From Chloroflexota bacterium (GTDB taxonomy: Bacteria; Chloroflexota; Limnocylindria; Limnocylindrales; CSP1-4): 31,748 bases of DNA. The notes under the pieces are model-generated. The model saw only the letters and a list, made by a program, of their open reading frames with translations, was not told the DNA's origin and made no database searches. Shown here piece by piece: positions 1 to 7,965 of this stretch. Numbering within the stretch: position 1 is the first letter of the stretch; each line of letters starts with the position of its first letter. The stretch lies in NCBI GenBank assembly GCA_016200745.1, contig JACQEF010000105.1:1-31748 (forward strand), given 5' to 3'. Made by a program: the position numbers and the translations under genes.

Positions 1-369
1 GCTCTTGCGCGCGCAGACCTCGTCGTCGACGCGATCCTCGGCTACAACATCCACGGCGCCCCGCGGGGCGAGGTCGAGCGGCTCGTGGGCTTCATCGTCC
101 GCTCGCAACGACCGGTTGTAAGCCTGGATGTCCCTACCGGTACCGATCCCGACACCGGGGGAGTCTCCGGAATCGCGATCACTGCTTGCGCGACCCTGAC
201 GCTGGCGCTGCCCAAGCCCGGCCTCGCGACTGACGCCGGAGCCGCTCGCGCCGGGCGGGTCTATGTCGCAGACATCGGGCTGCCGGCGGCGCTCTATGCT
301 GAACTCGGAATCGATATTGGCCCGCTGTTTGCGGCCGGACGTATCGTGGCTTTGGACATGACTCGATGA
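1..369 (+). CDS. nnrE: NAD(P)H-hydrate epimerase (YjeF N-terminal domain), 3' part
   Basis: The reading frame is open from base 1, so the N-terminal part lies outside the window; 122 residues are visible. The family repairs nicotinamide cofactors by interconverting the R and S epimers of hydrated NAD(P)H. Visible family features are the VDAILGYNIHGAPRGEV stretch near residue 9, the SLDVPTGTDPDTG segment (the D-x-P-[ST]-G motif) near residue 40, and the closing LALPKPGL...GRVYVADIGLP portion. The protein stops after the epimerase domain, so no ADP-dependent dehydratase domain is fused here, unlike in many bacterial YjeF/NnrD fusions. The stop codon overlaps the ATG of the next gene by 4 bp, which suggests translational coupling with the Crp-type regulator. 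Confidence 0.85.
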   Translation, partial: ALARADLVVDAILGYNIHGAPRGEVERLVGFIVRSQRPVVSLDVPTGTDPDTGGVSGIAITACATLTLALPKPGLATDAGAARAGRVYVADIGLPAALYAELGIDIGPLFAAGRIVALDMTR

Positions 370-1100
370 CCATTCGATCCCAGGAACGGTCGCTGACCGA
401 GAAGCTCGGACTGCTCAGCGAGGTGGCGCTCTTCGCCGGGCTCTCGGACGTCGATATCGCGGCGATCGGTCACGCGACCACGATGACCCACTGCGTGCGC
501 GGCCAGCAGATCCTGACACCGGACGACCCGCCCGACCGGATCCACATCGTCAAGAAGGGTCGCGTCCGCGTGTTCCGAATCACCCCGGACGGCAAGCAGC
601 TGACGCTCGACATCTATGAGAAGGGGACGATCCTCGGGGACATGGGCCTCCTCGGGCAGGACCCTCTGCCAGAGGCCTACGCCGAGGCGATCGACGAGGG
701 CGTGATCTGCACGATCACCCCGGACGAGCTGCGGCGCCTCATCGAGCGCTTCCCGGTCATCGGCGTGAACATCATCCGGCACCTCTCGCGCCGCCTCCAG
801 AGTGCCGAACGTGAGCTGGAGGCGATGGCCTACCAGCGCGTTGACCAGCGCCTCGCCCGCCGTCTGATCGACCTGGGCCAGCGCTTCGGGGTGAAGACAC
901 CGCGAGGGACACTCATCCAGGCAAACCTCACCCAGCAGGAGCTGGCCGAAATGGTCGGCACGACGCGCGAGACGCTCGCCCATACGCTCGGCGACTTCCG
1001 GCGTCGAGGCCTGCTCGACACGACCCACCACCAGGTCCTGATCCGCGACGCCGAGCAGCTCGCGGAGGTGGCCGAAGGCGAGGACGCCACGGACGGCTGA
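366..1100 (+). CDS. Crp/Fnr-family transcriptional regulator
   Basis: This 244-residue protein has the standard Crp/Fnr layout: a cyclic-nucleotide-binding jelly roll at about residues 17-130, a long dimerisation helix at about 131-165, and a Crp-type winged helix at about 185-220 with the LTQQELAEMVGTTRET helix-turn-helix. The pocket region reads YEKGTILGDMGLLG, related to the family's G-E-x-(G/A) loop but with GDMG in place of GE-L. The ligand therefore may not be cAMP. There is no FNR-type N-terminal cysteine cluster. The ATGA overlap with nnrE places it in the same transcript. Its targets cannot be read from the sequence. Confidence 0.9.
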   Translation: MTIRSQERSLTEKLGLLSEVALFAGLSDVDIAAIGHATTMTHCVRGQQILTPDDPPDRIHIVKKGRVRVFRITPDGKQLTLDIYEKGTILGDMGLLGQDPLPEAYAEAIDEGVICTITPDELRRLIERFPVIGVNIIRHLSRRLQSAERELEAMAYQRVDQRLARRLIDLGQRFGVKTPRGTLIQANLTQQELAEMVGTTRETLAHTLGDFRRRGLLDTTHHQVLIRDAEQLAEVAEGEDATDG

Positions 1101-1134
1101 CTCGCCTCGGCGGCACAGCTCGCCTCGGCGGCAC
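1101..1134 (+). repeat. Two-copy 16-bp direct repeat, period 18
   Basis: CTCGCCTCGGCGGCAC occurs at 1101-1116 and again at 1119-1134, separated by AG. It starts directly after the stop codon of the Crp-type gene and fills most of the 59-bp gap before the PAS gene. It could be a recent slippage duplication or a tandem binding site; nothing in the sequence decides between these. Confidence 0.8.
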
Positions 1135-1159
1135 TTGAACCGGCGAGCACAATGGCTCC

Positions 1160-1579
1160 GTGGCGCCGTCCGAGGTGGAGCTGATCCTGGCCCGGCAGCT
1201 TGCTGATGGGCTGGCGGTCCCGGTTCTCCTTGTCGACGGCCGGGGCGACACCGTGTTCTTCAACGAGCCGGCAGAGGTGCTCTTCGGGCGGCGGTTCGAC
1301 GAGGTCGACGCGCTGCCGTTCGAGGCCCGGACCGCCCTGCTCGCCCCGCGATACGCCGACGGTTCGCCGCTCACGATCGAGCAGCTCCCCGGCATGCGGG
1401 CGATGCGTGAGCGCCGGCCTGCTCACGTCGCGTTCCACATGCACGGCCTCGACGGCGTCCTCCGGCCAGTCGAGGCCACCGCCATCCCGCTCGAGAGCGC
1501 GCGGGGTCATGTGCTCGGCGCCTTCGTGGTGCTCTGGGCGCAGGAGGCAGCCGCGAGAGTGCCACCGGGCGCAGCGTGA
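1160..1579 (+). CDS. Small PAS-domain protein
   Basis: A GTG start gives 139 residues. The protein looks like a stand-alone PAS sensor: VLLVDGRGDTVFFNEPAEVLFGRRFDEV at about residues 21-50 is the typical PAS opening, and PVEATAIPLESARGHVLGAFVVLW near the end matches the last two PAS strands. No kinase, cyclase or DNA-binding domain is attached, so it would act through partners. Its stop overlaps the GTG of the MBL gene by 4 bp, so the two are probably co-translated, and it lies just after a Crp-type regulator. An ATG at 1152 is in another frame, so the GTG at 1160 is preferred. The ligand is unknown. Confidence 0.7.
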   Translation: MAPSEVELILARQLADGLAVPVLLVDGRGDTVFFNEPAEVLFGRRFDEVDALPFEARTALLAPRYADGSPLTIEQLPGMRAMRERRPAHVAFHMHGLDGVLRPVEATAIPLESARGHVLGAFVVLWAQEAAARVPPGAA

Positions 1580-2400
1580 AGATCACGGTCTGGGGCTCGC
1601 GCGGGTCGATCGCAAGCGCCGGGCCGGAGACCGTCCGCTACGGCGGCAACACCGCCTGCGTGAGCGTCGAGTCCGACGACGCGATCTGCATCCTTGATGC
1701 CGGTTCTGGGCTCCGGCGGGCCGGCCTCGTCTTCACCGGCGATGCCCGGCCGATCCACCTGCTGCTGACCCACCTGCACATGGACCACATCCAGGGCCTG
1801 GGCTTCTTCCGCCCGCTCTTCGAGTCTGGCCGGACGATTCATCTGTGGGGCCCACCATCGACTACGCAGGACCTGCGCACGCGCCTGACTCGGTACCTGT
1901 CGCCGCCCCTCTTCCCGGTGCGCATTCGAGACTTCGGCGCGGACGTCGAGCTCCATGACGCCCCGGTCGAGTCGTGGCTGGCCGACGGGTTCGAGATCCA
2001 TGCCGCGGCCCTGATCCACCCGGGACCTACGCTCGGCTACCGCATCTCGGCGGGTGGCCGTTCCGTGGCCTACCTGTCCGACCACGAGCCAGCCCTCGGC
2101 GGTCCGCTGATCCGTACGCGATGGATCTCCGGCTTCGACCTGGCGGTCAGGGCGGATGTCTTGTTTCACGACGGCCAGTACACGACCGACGAGTATCGCC
2201 AGCGAGTCGGATGGGGGCACAGCAGCGTCGAGCAGGCCGTTGCGTTCGCCGACCTCGCAGGCGCCGCGCGGCTCGTGTTGTTCCATCACGAGCCTGATCA
2301 CGATGACACCATGGTCGACGACATGCTCGAGCAGGCGCGATCCGCGCGTCAGAACGGATCCGCAGATGCGGCGCGCGAGGGGCTCGTCATCGACCTGTAG
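1576..2400 (+). CDS. MBL-fold metallo-hydrolase (PhnP / RNase Z-like group)
   Basis: This 274-residue metallo-beta-lactamase-fold protein begins MKITVWGSRGSIA, typical of the PhnP/RNase Z-like and class II cyclic-nucleotide phosphodiesterase-like groups. The metal motif THLHMDH is at residues 65-71. Further candidate ligands are the SDHEP segment near 157 and the late H-S-S-V and HHEPDHDD stretches. The GTG start overlaps the preceding PAS gene by 4 bp. A two-component role, in which the PAS protein senses and this enzyme hydrolyses a phosphoester or cyclic nucleotide, is an inference from the gene order only. The true substrate cannot be told from sequence. Confidence 0.8.
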   Translation: MKITVWGSRGSIASAGPETVRYGGNTACVSVESDDAICILDAGSGLRRAGLVFTGDARPIHLLLTHLHMDHIQGLGFFRPLFESGRTIHLWGPPSTTQDLRTRLTRYLSPPLFPVRIRDFGADVELHDAPVESWLADGFEIHAAALIHPGPTLGYRISAGGRSVAYLSDHEPALGGPLIRTRWISGFDLAVRADVLFHDGQYTTDEYRQRVGWGHSSVEQAVAFADLAGAARLVLFHHEPDHDDTMVDDMLEQARSARQNGSADAAREGLVIDL

Positions 2401-2410
2401 TGCGACGGAC

Positions 2411-2424
2411 CCGACACCCGTCGG
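2411..2424 (+). terminator. Possible GC-rich hairpin after the MBL gene
   Basis: CCGAC-ACCC-GTCGG forms a perfect 5-bp stem with a 4-nt loop, 10 nt after the MBL stop codon. An overlapping alternative pairs CGACGG (2403-2408) with CCGTCG (2418-2423). There is no T-run, so intrinsic termination is uncertain. Confidence 0.25.
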
Positions 2425-2607
2425 ACCCGCCCCCTCTCGCCGTCGAATCCGTGGGTTCCCGCACTCGCGCAGGTGACCCTTCGTCGCAGGATGCTGCGTC
2501 TGAGACAATCGGCGAATGACAGTTGCGACCCCTTTAGGGGCAATGGGCCTCACCTCCGCCGCTGAGATCGTCGATCCCATCCGTTGGCTCATGGCGGTAC
2601 CCGGCTG

Positions 2608-3804
2608 ATGCTCGCCAGGACCGAACCGGCCTGTCTCGTCATCGCCGACATCGCGGGGTACAGCGGCTACCTGGCCGGCGTGGAGCTCGACCACGCTCAG
2701 GACATCCTCGCCGATCTCGTCGACGTGATCGTCGGCGCGCTGCGCCCAGCCTTCAAGCTCGCGAAGCTCGAAGGCGACGCCGCATTCGTCTACGTGCCGG
2801 CGACGACGGTCGACGGGCCCGGTCTGCGCGACGTCATCGAGCGCTGCTACTTCGCCTTCCAGCGCCGCATCCGCGACATCCGCCAAGCGTCGACGTGCGA
2901 GTGCAACGCCTGTGTCCGCATGCCCGGGCTCGACCTGAAGTTCGTCGCCCACCACGGGCTCGTCGCCCGGCAGCGGATGGCGGGGCAGGAGGAACTCGTC
3001 GGGAGCGACGTGGTCGTCGTCCACCGCCTGCTCAAGAACCACGTTGCTGAGACCCTCGGCATGCCGGCCTACGTGCTGTACACGGACGCGCTGGCCCGGG
3101 CGATGGGGCTCGACGATCCGCCCGCGGCGGGGCTGCATGAGCATCGAGAGTCCTTTGAGTCGGTGGGTGAGGTGGTGGGCTGGGTCACCGACCTCGGCGT
3201 GGCCTGGGAGGAGGAGCGGCGGCGCGAGCGGACGAAGATCAGCGACGACGATGCGCTCGCCGTGATCACCATCCCAGCGGCTGTCCCTCGCGGCATTCTC
3301 TGGGAGTGGGCCACATCGCCCGCCCGTCGGATCCGCTGGACGTCGGGCATGACCGACGTGGTCGAGGACCTCGTCAACGGACGGCGGGGGGTCGGTACCG
3401 TCAACCACTGCGCGCACGGCAAGAACGTGTCCATCGAGGAGGTCCTCGACTGGTACCCGCCCGAGTACGAGACGAAGCGGATCAAGACCCCCTTCCGGGG
3501 CGTCCCGCGGCTCGTGATCACGATGGAACTGATCGCGCGCGGCTCGGATCAGACCGACCTCGTCTACCGGGTGGCCCGGCCGCACTCGCTCAAGGACCGC
3601 CTCATCCTGCAGGCGATGGAGGGGCAGTTCCGGACCGCCGTGGTGCGCGACAGCGCAACACTCATCGAGCTCGCCGCAGCCGACGCCGCGGAGCGTGCCG
3701 CAGGCCGTGCGACGGAGCCGGACGTCCCGGCGAGCACCACCCGCCACCTGTCGGCGCCCCTGGCGGCCACCGGGGGACCCATCGCCTACCTGTCCGAAAC
3801 GTAG
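2608..3804 (+). CDS. DUF2652 (cyclase-like) and SRPBCC-like two-domain protein
   Basis: This 398-residue protein has a DUF2652-type N-terminal domain. LVIADIAGYSGYLAGVELDHAQ near residue 12 resembles the first motif of class III nucleotide cyclases, and LAKLEGDAAFVYVP follows near residue 50. From about residue 215 it has an SRPBCC/START-like lipid-binding fold (AVITIPAAVPRGILWEWATSP...). Whether the first domain is catalytic is unknown. A CECNACVRMPGLDLKFVAHHG segment holds a C-x-C-x2-C cluster. The frame also opens at a TTG at 2584, but the ATG at 2608 places the conserved block at the usual distance from the N terminus. The last residues end the housekeeping block of the window. Confidence 0.75.
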   Translation: MLARTEPACLVIADIAGYSGYLAGVELDHAQDILADLVDVIVGALRPAFKLAKLEGDAAFVYVPATTVDGPGLRDVIERCYFAFQRRIRDIRQASTCECNACVRMPGLDLKFVAHHGLVARQRMAGQEELVGSDVVVVHRLLKNHVAETLGMPAYVLYTDALARAMGLDDPPAAGLHEHRESFESVGEVVGWVTDLGVAWEEERRRERTKISDDDALAVITIPAAVPRGILWEWATSPARRIRWTSGMTDVVEDLVNGRRGVGTVNHCAHGKNVSIEEVLDWYPPEYETKRIKTPFRGVPRLVITMELIARGSDQTDLVYRVARPHSLKDRLILQAMEGQFRTAVVRDSATLIELAAADAAERAAGRATEPDVPASTTRHLSAPLAATGGPIAYLSET

Positions 3805-4049
3805 GCGTCGAGTACGTCCATCTGGCGCGGCGTCGCCTGCGGCGCGAGCCGGAGATCAGCCCGTCCGTGCCCATCGCTCGCGGAGCCTTGAACCGCTGGA
3901 TCGACTCAGCGAACGCCTGGGACGGGACGACAGCGCGGGCCCACGGAAAGCCAACCACCAGGTGTCGGGGATCGCTATCACGAAGCGACGGTTGTCACGG
4001 AGGTCCTCCGCCCAAAGCCCTGGCTTCTGAGCCCTCAAGTGAACCGACC
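3805..4049. other. No supported gene (degenerate sequence)
   Basis: Only short frames without recognisable domains are present. On the minus strand, LRDNRRFVIAIPDTWW (about 3960-4010) followed in another frame by AVVPSQAFAESIQRFKAP looks protein-like. It could be a frameshifted gene remnant, but I cannot name a family. The stretch runs directly into the ThiF remnant and the degenerate tRNA, which supports reading it as decayed DNA. Confidence 0.4.
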
Positions 4050-4378
4050 ATGACAGCCTGCTCCATTGTCGCTGTCGTCGTCCCAGCCGGACCGTGCCTT
4101 CGGTGCATGGGGATCGTGACCGATGCGCGTGTCGAGGAGGCACGAAGGCGGCGCCAGGGCGCCAGGGCTACCTGGCGGCTGCGGCCGAGCCCGAGGTCGT
4201 GAGCATCAACGGCATATTGGCGTCGGAAGCAGTAACAGCCACGATGATGCTGCTCGCCGGCGCCGACACGTATATGCCGAGGCGCCGGTATTCCTTGCCA
4301 CCCGGAGTCCTGCGGGAGGTTACGGCCGAGCCCGACCTCCGATGTCGAGCCTGCCGGAATGCAGGACTTCGACATTGA
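4050..4378 (+). pseudogene. C-terminal remnant of a ThiF/E1-like adenylyltransferase, frameshifted
   Basis: Two overlapping frames together give the end of a ThiF-family protein. The first frame (from 4050) reads VVVPAGPCLRCMGIVTDARVEEARRRRQG. The second, ending in TGA at 4376-4378, reads GYLAAAAEPEVVSINGILAS, then EAVTATMMLLAG, and closes with EPDLRCRACRNAG. Such E1-like proteins have this order: a first C-x2-C (CLRC), the SINGILAS helix and a final C-x2-C (CRAC) forming the zinc site. The nucleotide-binding GxGxxG half is missing upstream. The frames are joined by an exact 8-bp tandem duplication; deleting one copy restores RRRRQGYLAAAAEP. The family assignment is by pattern; the frameshift is read directly. 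Confidence 0.65.
4153..4168 (+). repeat. 8-bp tandem duplication causing the ThiF frameshift
   Basis: GCCAGGGC is present twice in immediate succession (4153-4160 and 4161-4168). The extra 8 bp shift the frame by two bases inside the ThiF-like remnant, and removing one copy joins the two conserved halves in frame. Confidence 0.85.
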
Positions 4379-4454
4379 TCGCACACGGACCGAATCCGGC
4401 GGATGGGTCACACGCGCACGATCCTTGAACCCGGGACACCGGCCCACCTCGTCC

Positions 4455-4521
4455 TCGCGAGGGATGAGGTCTATGGTCGCCTGATCCAGAGTCAGGTGCC
4501 TTACCGCTTGGCCACTCGCCA
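4455..4521 (-). tRNA. Degenerate tRNA-Gln (anticodon CTG) remnant
   Basis: Read on the minus strand from 4521, the 5' two thirds are a clear tRNA-Gln: acceptor TGGCGAG, D arm GCC-AAGCGGTAA-GGC, and anticodon arm CCTGA-CTCTGGA-TCAGG with anticodon CTG. The variable segment CGACC follows. The T arm is then broken: about 13 nt remain instead of 17, with no TTCRA loop. The 3' acceptor strand CTCGCGA pairs with the 5' strand except for one G-G mismatch. No CCA follows. It is almost certainly non-functional. On the plus strand 4447-4469 also forms an 8-bp hairpin (CCTCGTCC / GGATGAGG) with a 7-nt loop. tRNA genes are common integration targets, so this may mark an old junction. Confidence 0.6.
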
Positions 4522-4556
4522 TTGTCGCGAACTCAGGATCGCCCAGGGTTCGAGCC

Positions 4557-4600
4557 CGATCCCTCCCGCGCGGAATCATGGGGAGTTCGTACGGCTGAGG
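4557..4600 (+). repeat. 44-bp element, copy A (upstream of the caspase-helicase gene)
   Basis: This is one of two copies of a 44-bp sequence; the other is at 8825-8868 on the minus strand. Aligned without gaps they match at 37 of 44 positions. The invariant cores are GCGCGGAATC and GAGTTCGT-N-CGGCTGAGG. Copy A ends 92 bp before the ATG of the caspase-helicase gene and points toward it. It could be a shared promoter or operator, or half of an inverted-repeat pair enclosing the two-gene module. Confidence 0.7.
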
Positions 4601-4692
4601 AAGAGGCCCGGCAGGGGGAGTCAGCCTACGCTTCCGTCGTCACGCTTGACGCTGGGTACCGCGAAGCCGAGCGTGACCGCGGGGAGGCAGGG

Positions 4693-7600
4693 ATGGCCTA
4701 CAGAGGGCTGTTCATCGGGATCGATCGCTACGCCGACGACCGAGTCGCGTGGCTGAGTTGCGCGAGCCGCGATGCCGTCGCGTTGCACGCCCTGTTTGAG
4801 GACACGCTGGGGCCGGGTGGCGCGCTCGTCAGCGATGACCGGGCGACAGCCGACGCGATCCGCCGCTCCCTCGGCGAGCTTCAGGAAACCAGTAAGGACG
4901 ACGTGGTGGTCATCGCCTTCTCAGGACACGGCGCACCGAGCCACCACCTTGTCGCCCACGACACGGATCCCGACGACTTGGACCGGACGGCCATCTCCCT
5001 CGAGGAGCTGACATCGATCTTCTCGAGCATCCCGGCCAAGCACCTTCTGTTCATTCTCGACTGCTGCTTCTCTGGCGGGATGGGTGCCAAGGTCCTCACG
5101 CCCGAAACGCTCCCGAGAGATCTTCGGTCGGCGGCGGAACTGCTGGATCAGCTCTCCGGCGAGGGCCGCGTGATCTTGGCGGCATCCGCTGCGCATGAGC
5201 CCGCTTGGGAGAACGCCCGTCTCCGCCACGGCCTGCTGACATTCCACGTCATCGAAGGACTTCTCGGCGCTCCTGGCGTCGTGGAGGGTGGCCGTATTCC
5301 CCTCTTTCGTGTGCTCGACTACGTGACCCGATCGGTCGTGACAAGTGCACGTGAGCTCGGCCAAGAGCAGCACCCAGCGATCCGCGGATCCTTCGAGGGC
5401 GATGTTGTTTGGCCAGTCTTTCGGAAGGCGGAAGCGTACTCACTTGCCTTCCCGGGATGGGACGCCAACCGTGCCTCAGCCGACATCCGGAGCTTGGAGC
5501 GGCTGGGCTTCCCGAGCGCGCTCGTCGATGCGTGGGCCGGGAGCATCCCGTTTCTCAACGAGCTGCAGCTCGCCGCGATCAACGAGATGCGCCTCCTCAC
5601 CGGCGGCAACATCCTCGTCTCGGCTCCGACCTCGTCCGGCAAGACAATGGTGGGCGAGCTCGCGGCCCTGAAGGCCGCACTCGAACGTCGTCGATCGGTC
5701 TTCCTCCTCCCGATGCGCGCGTTGGTCAACGACAAGTATGACGCATTCACGAGGACCTACTCGGCGTTCGGGATTCGGACAATCCGGGCCACGGGCGAGA
5801 TCGCCGATGACGTCCCGGATCTGATGCGGGGCCAGTACGACATCTGCCTGATGACGAACGAGAAGTTCGCAGCTCTGGCGCTCCAAGTGCCCCACCTTCT
5901 TGACCAGGTCTCGCTCGTCGTCGTGGACGAGGCCCAGCTCATCGCAGACGAGGGCCGCGGGGTAACACTGGAGTTCCTGCTCACAATGCTGAAGGTCCGC
6001 ACGCACGGTCGGCCGCCTCAGATCCTCCTTCTGTCGGCCGTCGTCGGTGACGCACATGGCCTCGATACCTGGCTCGGAGCCTCCCTCCTCCGTAGGACCG
6101 AGCGTCCAGTCCCCCTCGACGAAGGCGTGATCCGTCCGGATGGTGCCTATCGTTTCATGGCCCCAGATGGCACCGAGCAGATCGAGTCGCCCTTCATCGC
6201 GCCCATGTACGACAGTCGCAACCGGGCATGGGTCATCCCGCTGGTGCGGCGCCTCATGGACGAGGGCCAGCAAGTCATCGTCTTCCGCGCCACGAAGCCC
6301 GAGACACGTTTCGCTGCCGAATACCTCGCGACGTCGCTCGGCCTGCCACCGGCGGTCGCCGCCATGGCGCAGATGCCGACAGGTGACCCGTCGATTGCTT
6401 CGTCTGCCCTCCGCAAGGTTCTCGAGGGCGGAGTTGCCTTTCACAACTCTGATCTGCATCGAGAAGAGCGCCACGCGCTCGAAGAGCAGTTCCGTGCAAC
6501 GGGCTCGACCTTACGCGTATTGGTGGCGACGACCACGCTGGCGATGGGGGTCAATACGCCGGCGAGCTCCGTCGTGATCGTCGACCTCGAACACCCTGGC
6601 ACTCCGCCGAGCCCGTACTCCGTCGCCGAGTACAAGAACATGGTCGGCCGCGCCGGACGCCTCGGGTTCACCGAGCACGGTCGTTCGTTCCTCATCGCCC
6701 CGAACGCGGCCACTGAGCATGTCTACTGGCAGAGATACGTTGCGGGGACACCGGAGAACATCGAATCCCGTTTTCCGCTCGAGAGCGGCGACCCAGCATC
6801 GGTCATCACGCGGATCCTCGCGACCGCTGAGGGGCGCCCGGACGCCCGCGAAGCGACATCGGGCGGCATGACCGCCGGCGACGTCATCGGTTTCCTGACG
6901 GAGAGCTTCGCGGCATCGCGCCGGGCAATGCTGTCGCCAAGCTGGGTGCTCGACCCCGCTCCTTTCGCACGCTCGCTTGAGCAGCTGGCCGCGAATGGGT
7001 TGGTCGAGGCAGACGCTGAAGGACGGTTCCATCTCATGCCACTCGGGCGGCTCGCCGGCCAGACGGGCACTGACGTGCGATCCGTCATGCGGCTCGTCTC
7101 TGCGCTACGCCCGGTCCCAACCGAGACGATCAACGAGGCCACGCTGGTGGCGGCCACGCAGCTCACCGTCGAGTTGGATGAGACCTATGTGCCCCTGAAC
7201 CGCAAGAGCAAGGAGAAGGAGCCCGCAGCGTGGGTCTCGCTGCTACGACGGCGAGCCGTCGCGCCTGCCGTCCTTGGACAACTCGCATACAACGCCTCGG
7301 ACGCATCGACTGGCGTCATGCGGGCGAAAAGAGCGGCCGCCTGCCTGATGTGGATGAGCGACATGCCGATCACCCAGATCGAGCGACAACTGATCCAGTT
7401 CGGCGGCGCCTTTGACGCTGCGGGGCCGCTCCGAAGTGTTACCTCGCGCACCTTGGACTTGCTGCCAACGACCGTCTCGGTCGCTCAGATCCTGCACTCA
7501 GACCTCGACCTGAGCGATCGCGCCCACGATCTCTTCGCTCGCTTAGAGGTTGGCCTACCGGAGGCTGCCGCCCCACTCGCGCGAGGAGTCGGCGAGGCCC

Positions 7601-7818
7601 TCACTCGAGGCAACTACCTCGAACTCGGCAGGCGCGGGCTCCTCGATCTCGCGGCACTCGGAGCGGCCTCGGATGAGGTACTCGGGGAGTGTCTCGACGA
7701 ATCCGGCTCGAAGGTGGCGGCAGTGCGAAGGTTCTTGGCCGGTCGCGAGCTGCTCCCCGCCACGCTTATCGTCGAATTGCCGGCCTACCGAGAACAGGAC
7801 GAGGCGATCCCAACCTGA
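4693..7818 (+). CDS. Caspase-like protease fused to a Ski2-like DExH helicase
   Basis: The ATG at 4693 follows a GGGGAGG ribosome-binding site at 4681-4687 and starts the caspase domain at its usual first strand (MAYRGLFIGIDRYAD), giving 1041 residues. Residues 1-240 are a peptidase C14/metacaspase-like domain with the catalytic dyad intact: SGHG with His79, and DCCFSG with Cys125 as the probable nucleophile. From about 285 the protein is a superfamily 2 helicase: Walker A APTSSGKT (Lys317), DEAQ (412-415), LSAV (447-450), VAFHNSDL (581-588), TTTLAMGVNTPAS (613-625) and NMVGRAGRLG (649-658), an arrangement closest to Ski2/Hel308 enzymes. The last 380 residues are helical and unassigned. A plausible role is a defence protein in which nucleic-acid sensing by the helicase activates proteolysis; this is inferred, and the protease targets are unknown. 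Confidence 0.85.
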   Translation: MAYRGLFIGIDRYADDRVAWLSCASRDAVALHALFEDTLGPGGALVSDDRATADAIRRSLGELQETSKDDVVVIAFSGHGAPSHHLVAHDTDPDDLDRTAISLEELTSIFSSIPAKHLLFILDCCFSGGMGAKVLTPETLPRDLRSAAELLDQLSGEGRVILAASAAHEPAWENARLRHGLLTFHVIEGLLGAPGVVEGGRIPLFRVLDYVTRSVVTSARELGQEQHPAIRGSFEGDVVWPVFRKAEAYSLAFPGWDANRASADIRSLERLGFPSALVDAWAGSIPFLNELQLAAINEMRLLTGGNILVSAPTSSGKTMVGELAALKAALERRRSVFLLPMRALVNDKYDAFTRTYSAFGIRTIRATGEIADDVPDLMRGQYDICLMTNEKFAALALQVPHLLDQVSLVVVDEAQLIADEGRGVTLEFLLTMLKVRTHGRPPQILLLSAVVGDAHGLDTWLGASLLRRTERPVPLDEGVIRPDGAYRFMAPDGTEQIESPFIAPMYDSRNRAWVIPLVRRLMDEGQQVIVFRATKPETRFAAEYLATSLGLPPAVAAMAQMPTGDPSIASSALRKVLEGGVAFHNSDLHREERHALEEQFRATGSTLRVLVATTTLAMGVNTPASSVVIVDLEHPGTPPSPYSVAEYKNMVGRAGRLGFTEHGRSFLIAPNAATEHVYWQRYVAGTPENIESRFPLESGDPASVITRILATAEGRPDAREATSGGMTAGDVIGFLTESFAASRRAMLSPSWVLDPAPFARSLEQLAANGLVEADAEGRFHLMPLGRLAGQTGTDVRSVMRLVSALRPVPTETINEATLVAATQLTVELDETYVPLNRKSKEKEPAAWVSLLRRRAVAPAVLGQLAYNASDASTGVMRAKRAAACLMWMSDMPITQIERQLIQFGGAFDAAGPLRSVTSRTLDLLPTTVSVAQILHSDLDLSDRAHDLFARLEVGLPEAAAPLARGVGEALTRGNYLELGRRGLLDLAALGAASDEVLGECLDESGSKVAAVRRFLAGRELLPATLIVELPAYREQDEAIPT

Positions 7819-7965
7819 CTCCCAATCGTTTGGCGCGCCCAGAACATCGTCACCTTGGTCAGCACGAAGAAGGTCGTTGCTCCGGCGACGCGGCGGAAGT
7901 CGAAGTGCCGGCCTCGTCGGCGAAGAGATAGATGCGGCCAGGCGCAAGGTGGGCGGCGCTGTCGG

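Noticed and set aside
2530..2541. CCCC-TTTA-GGGG as an operator or terminator before the DUF2652 gene
   Set aside because: Only four base pairs, with no T-run and no second copy; expected by chance.
1507..3747. A 746-codon open frame on the minus strand
   Set aside because: It lies antisense to three well-supported genes (PAS, MBL, DUF2652) and has arginine/aspartate-rich composition without domains; long antisense frames are expected at this GC content.
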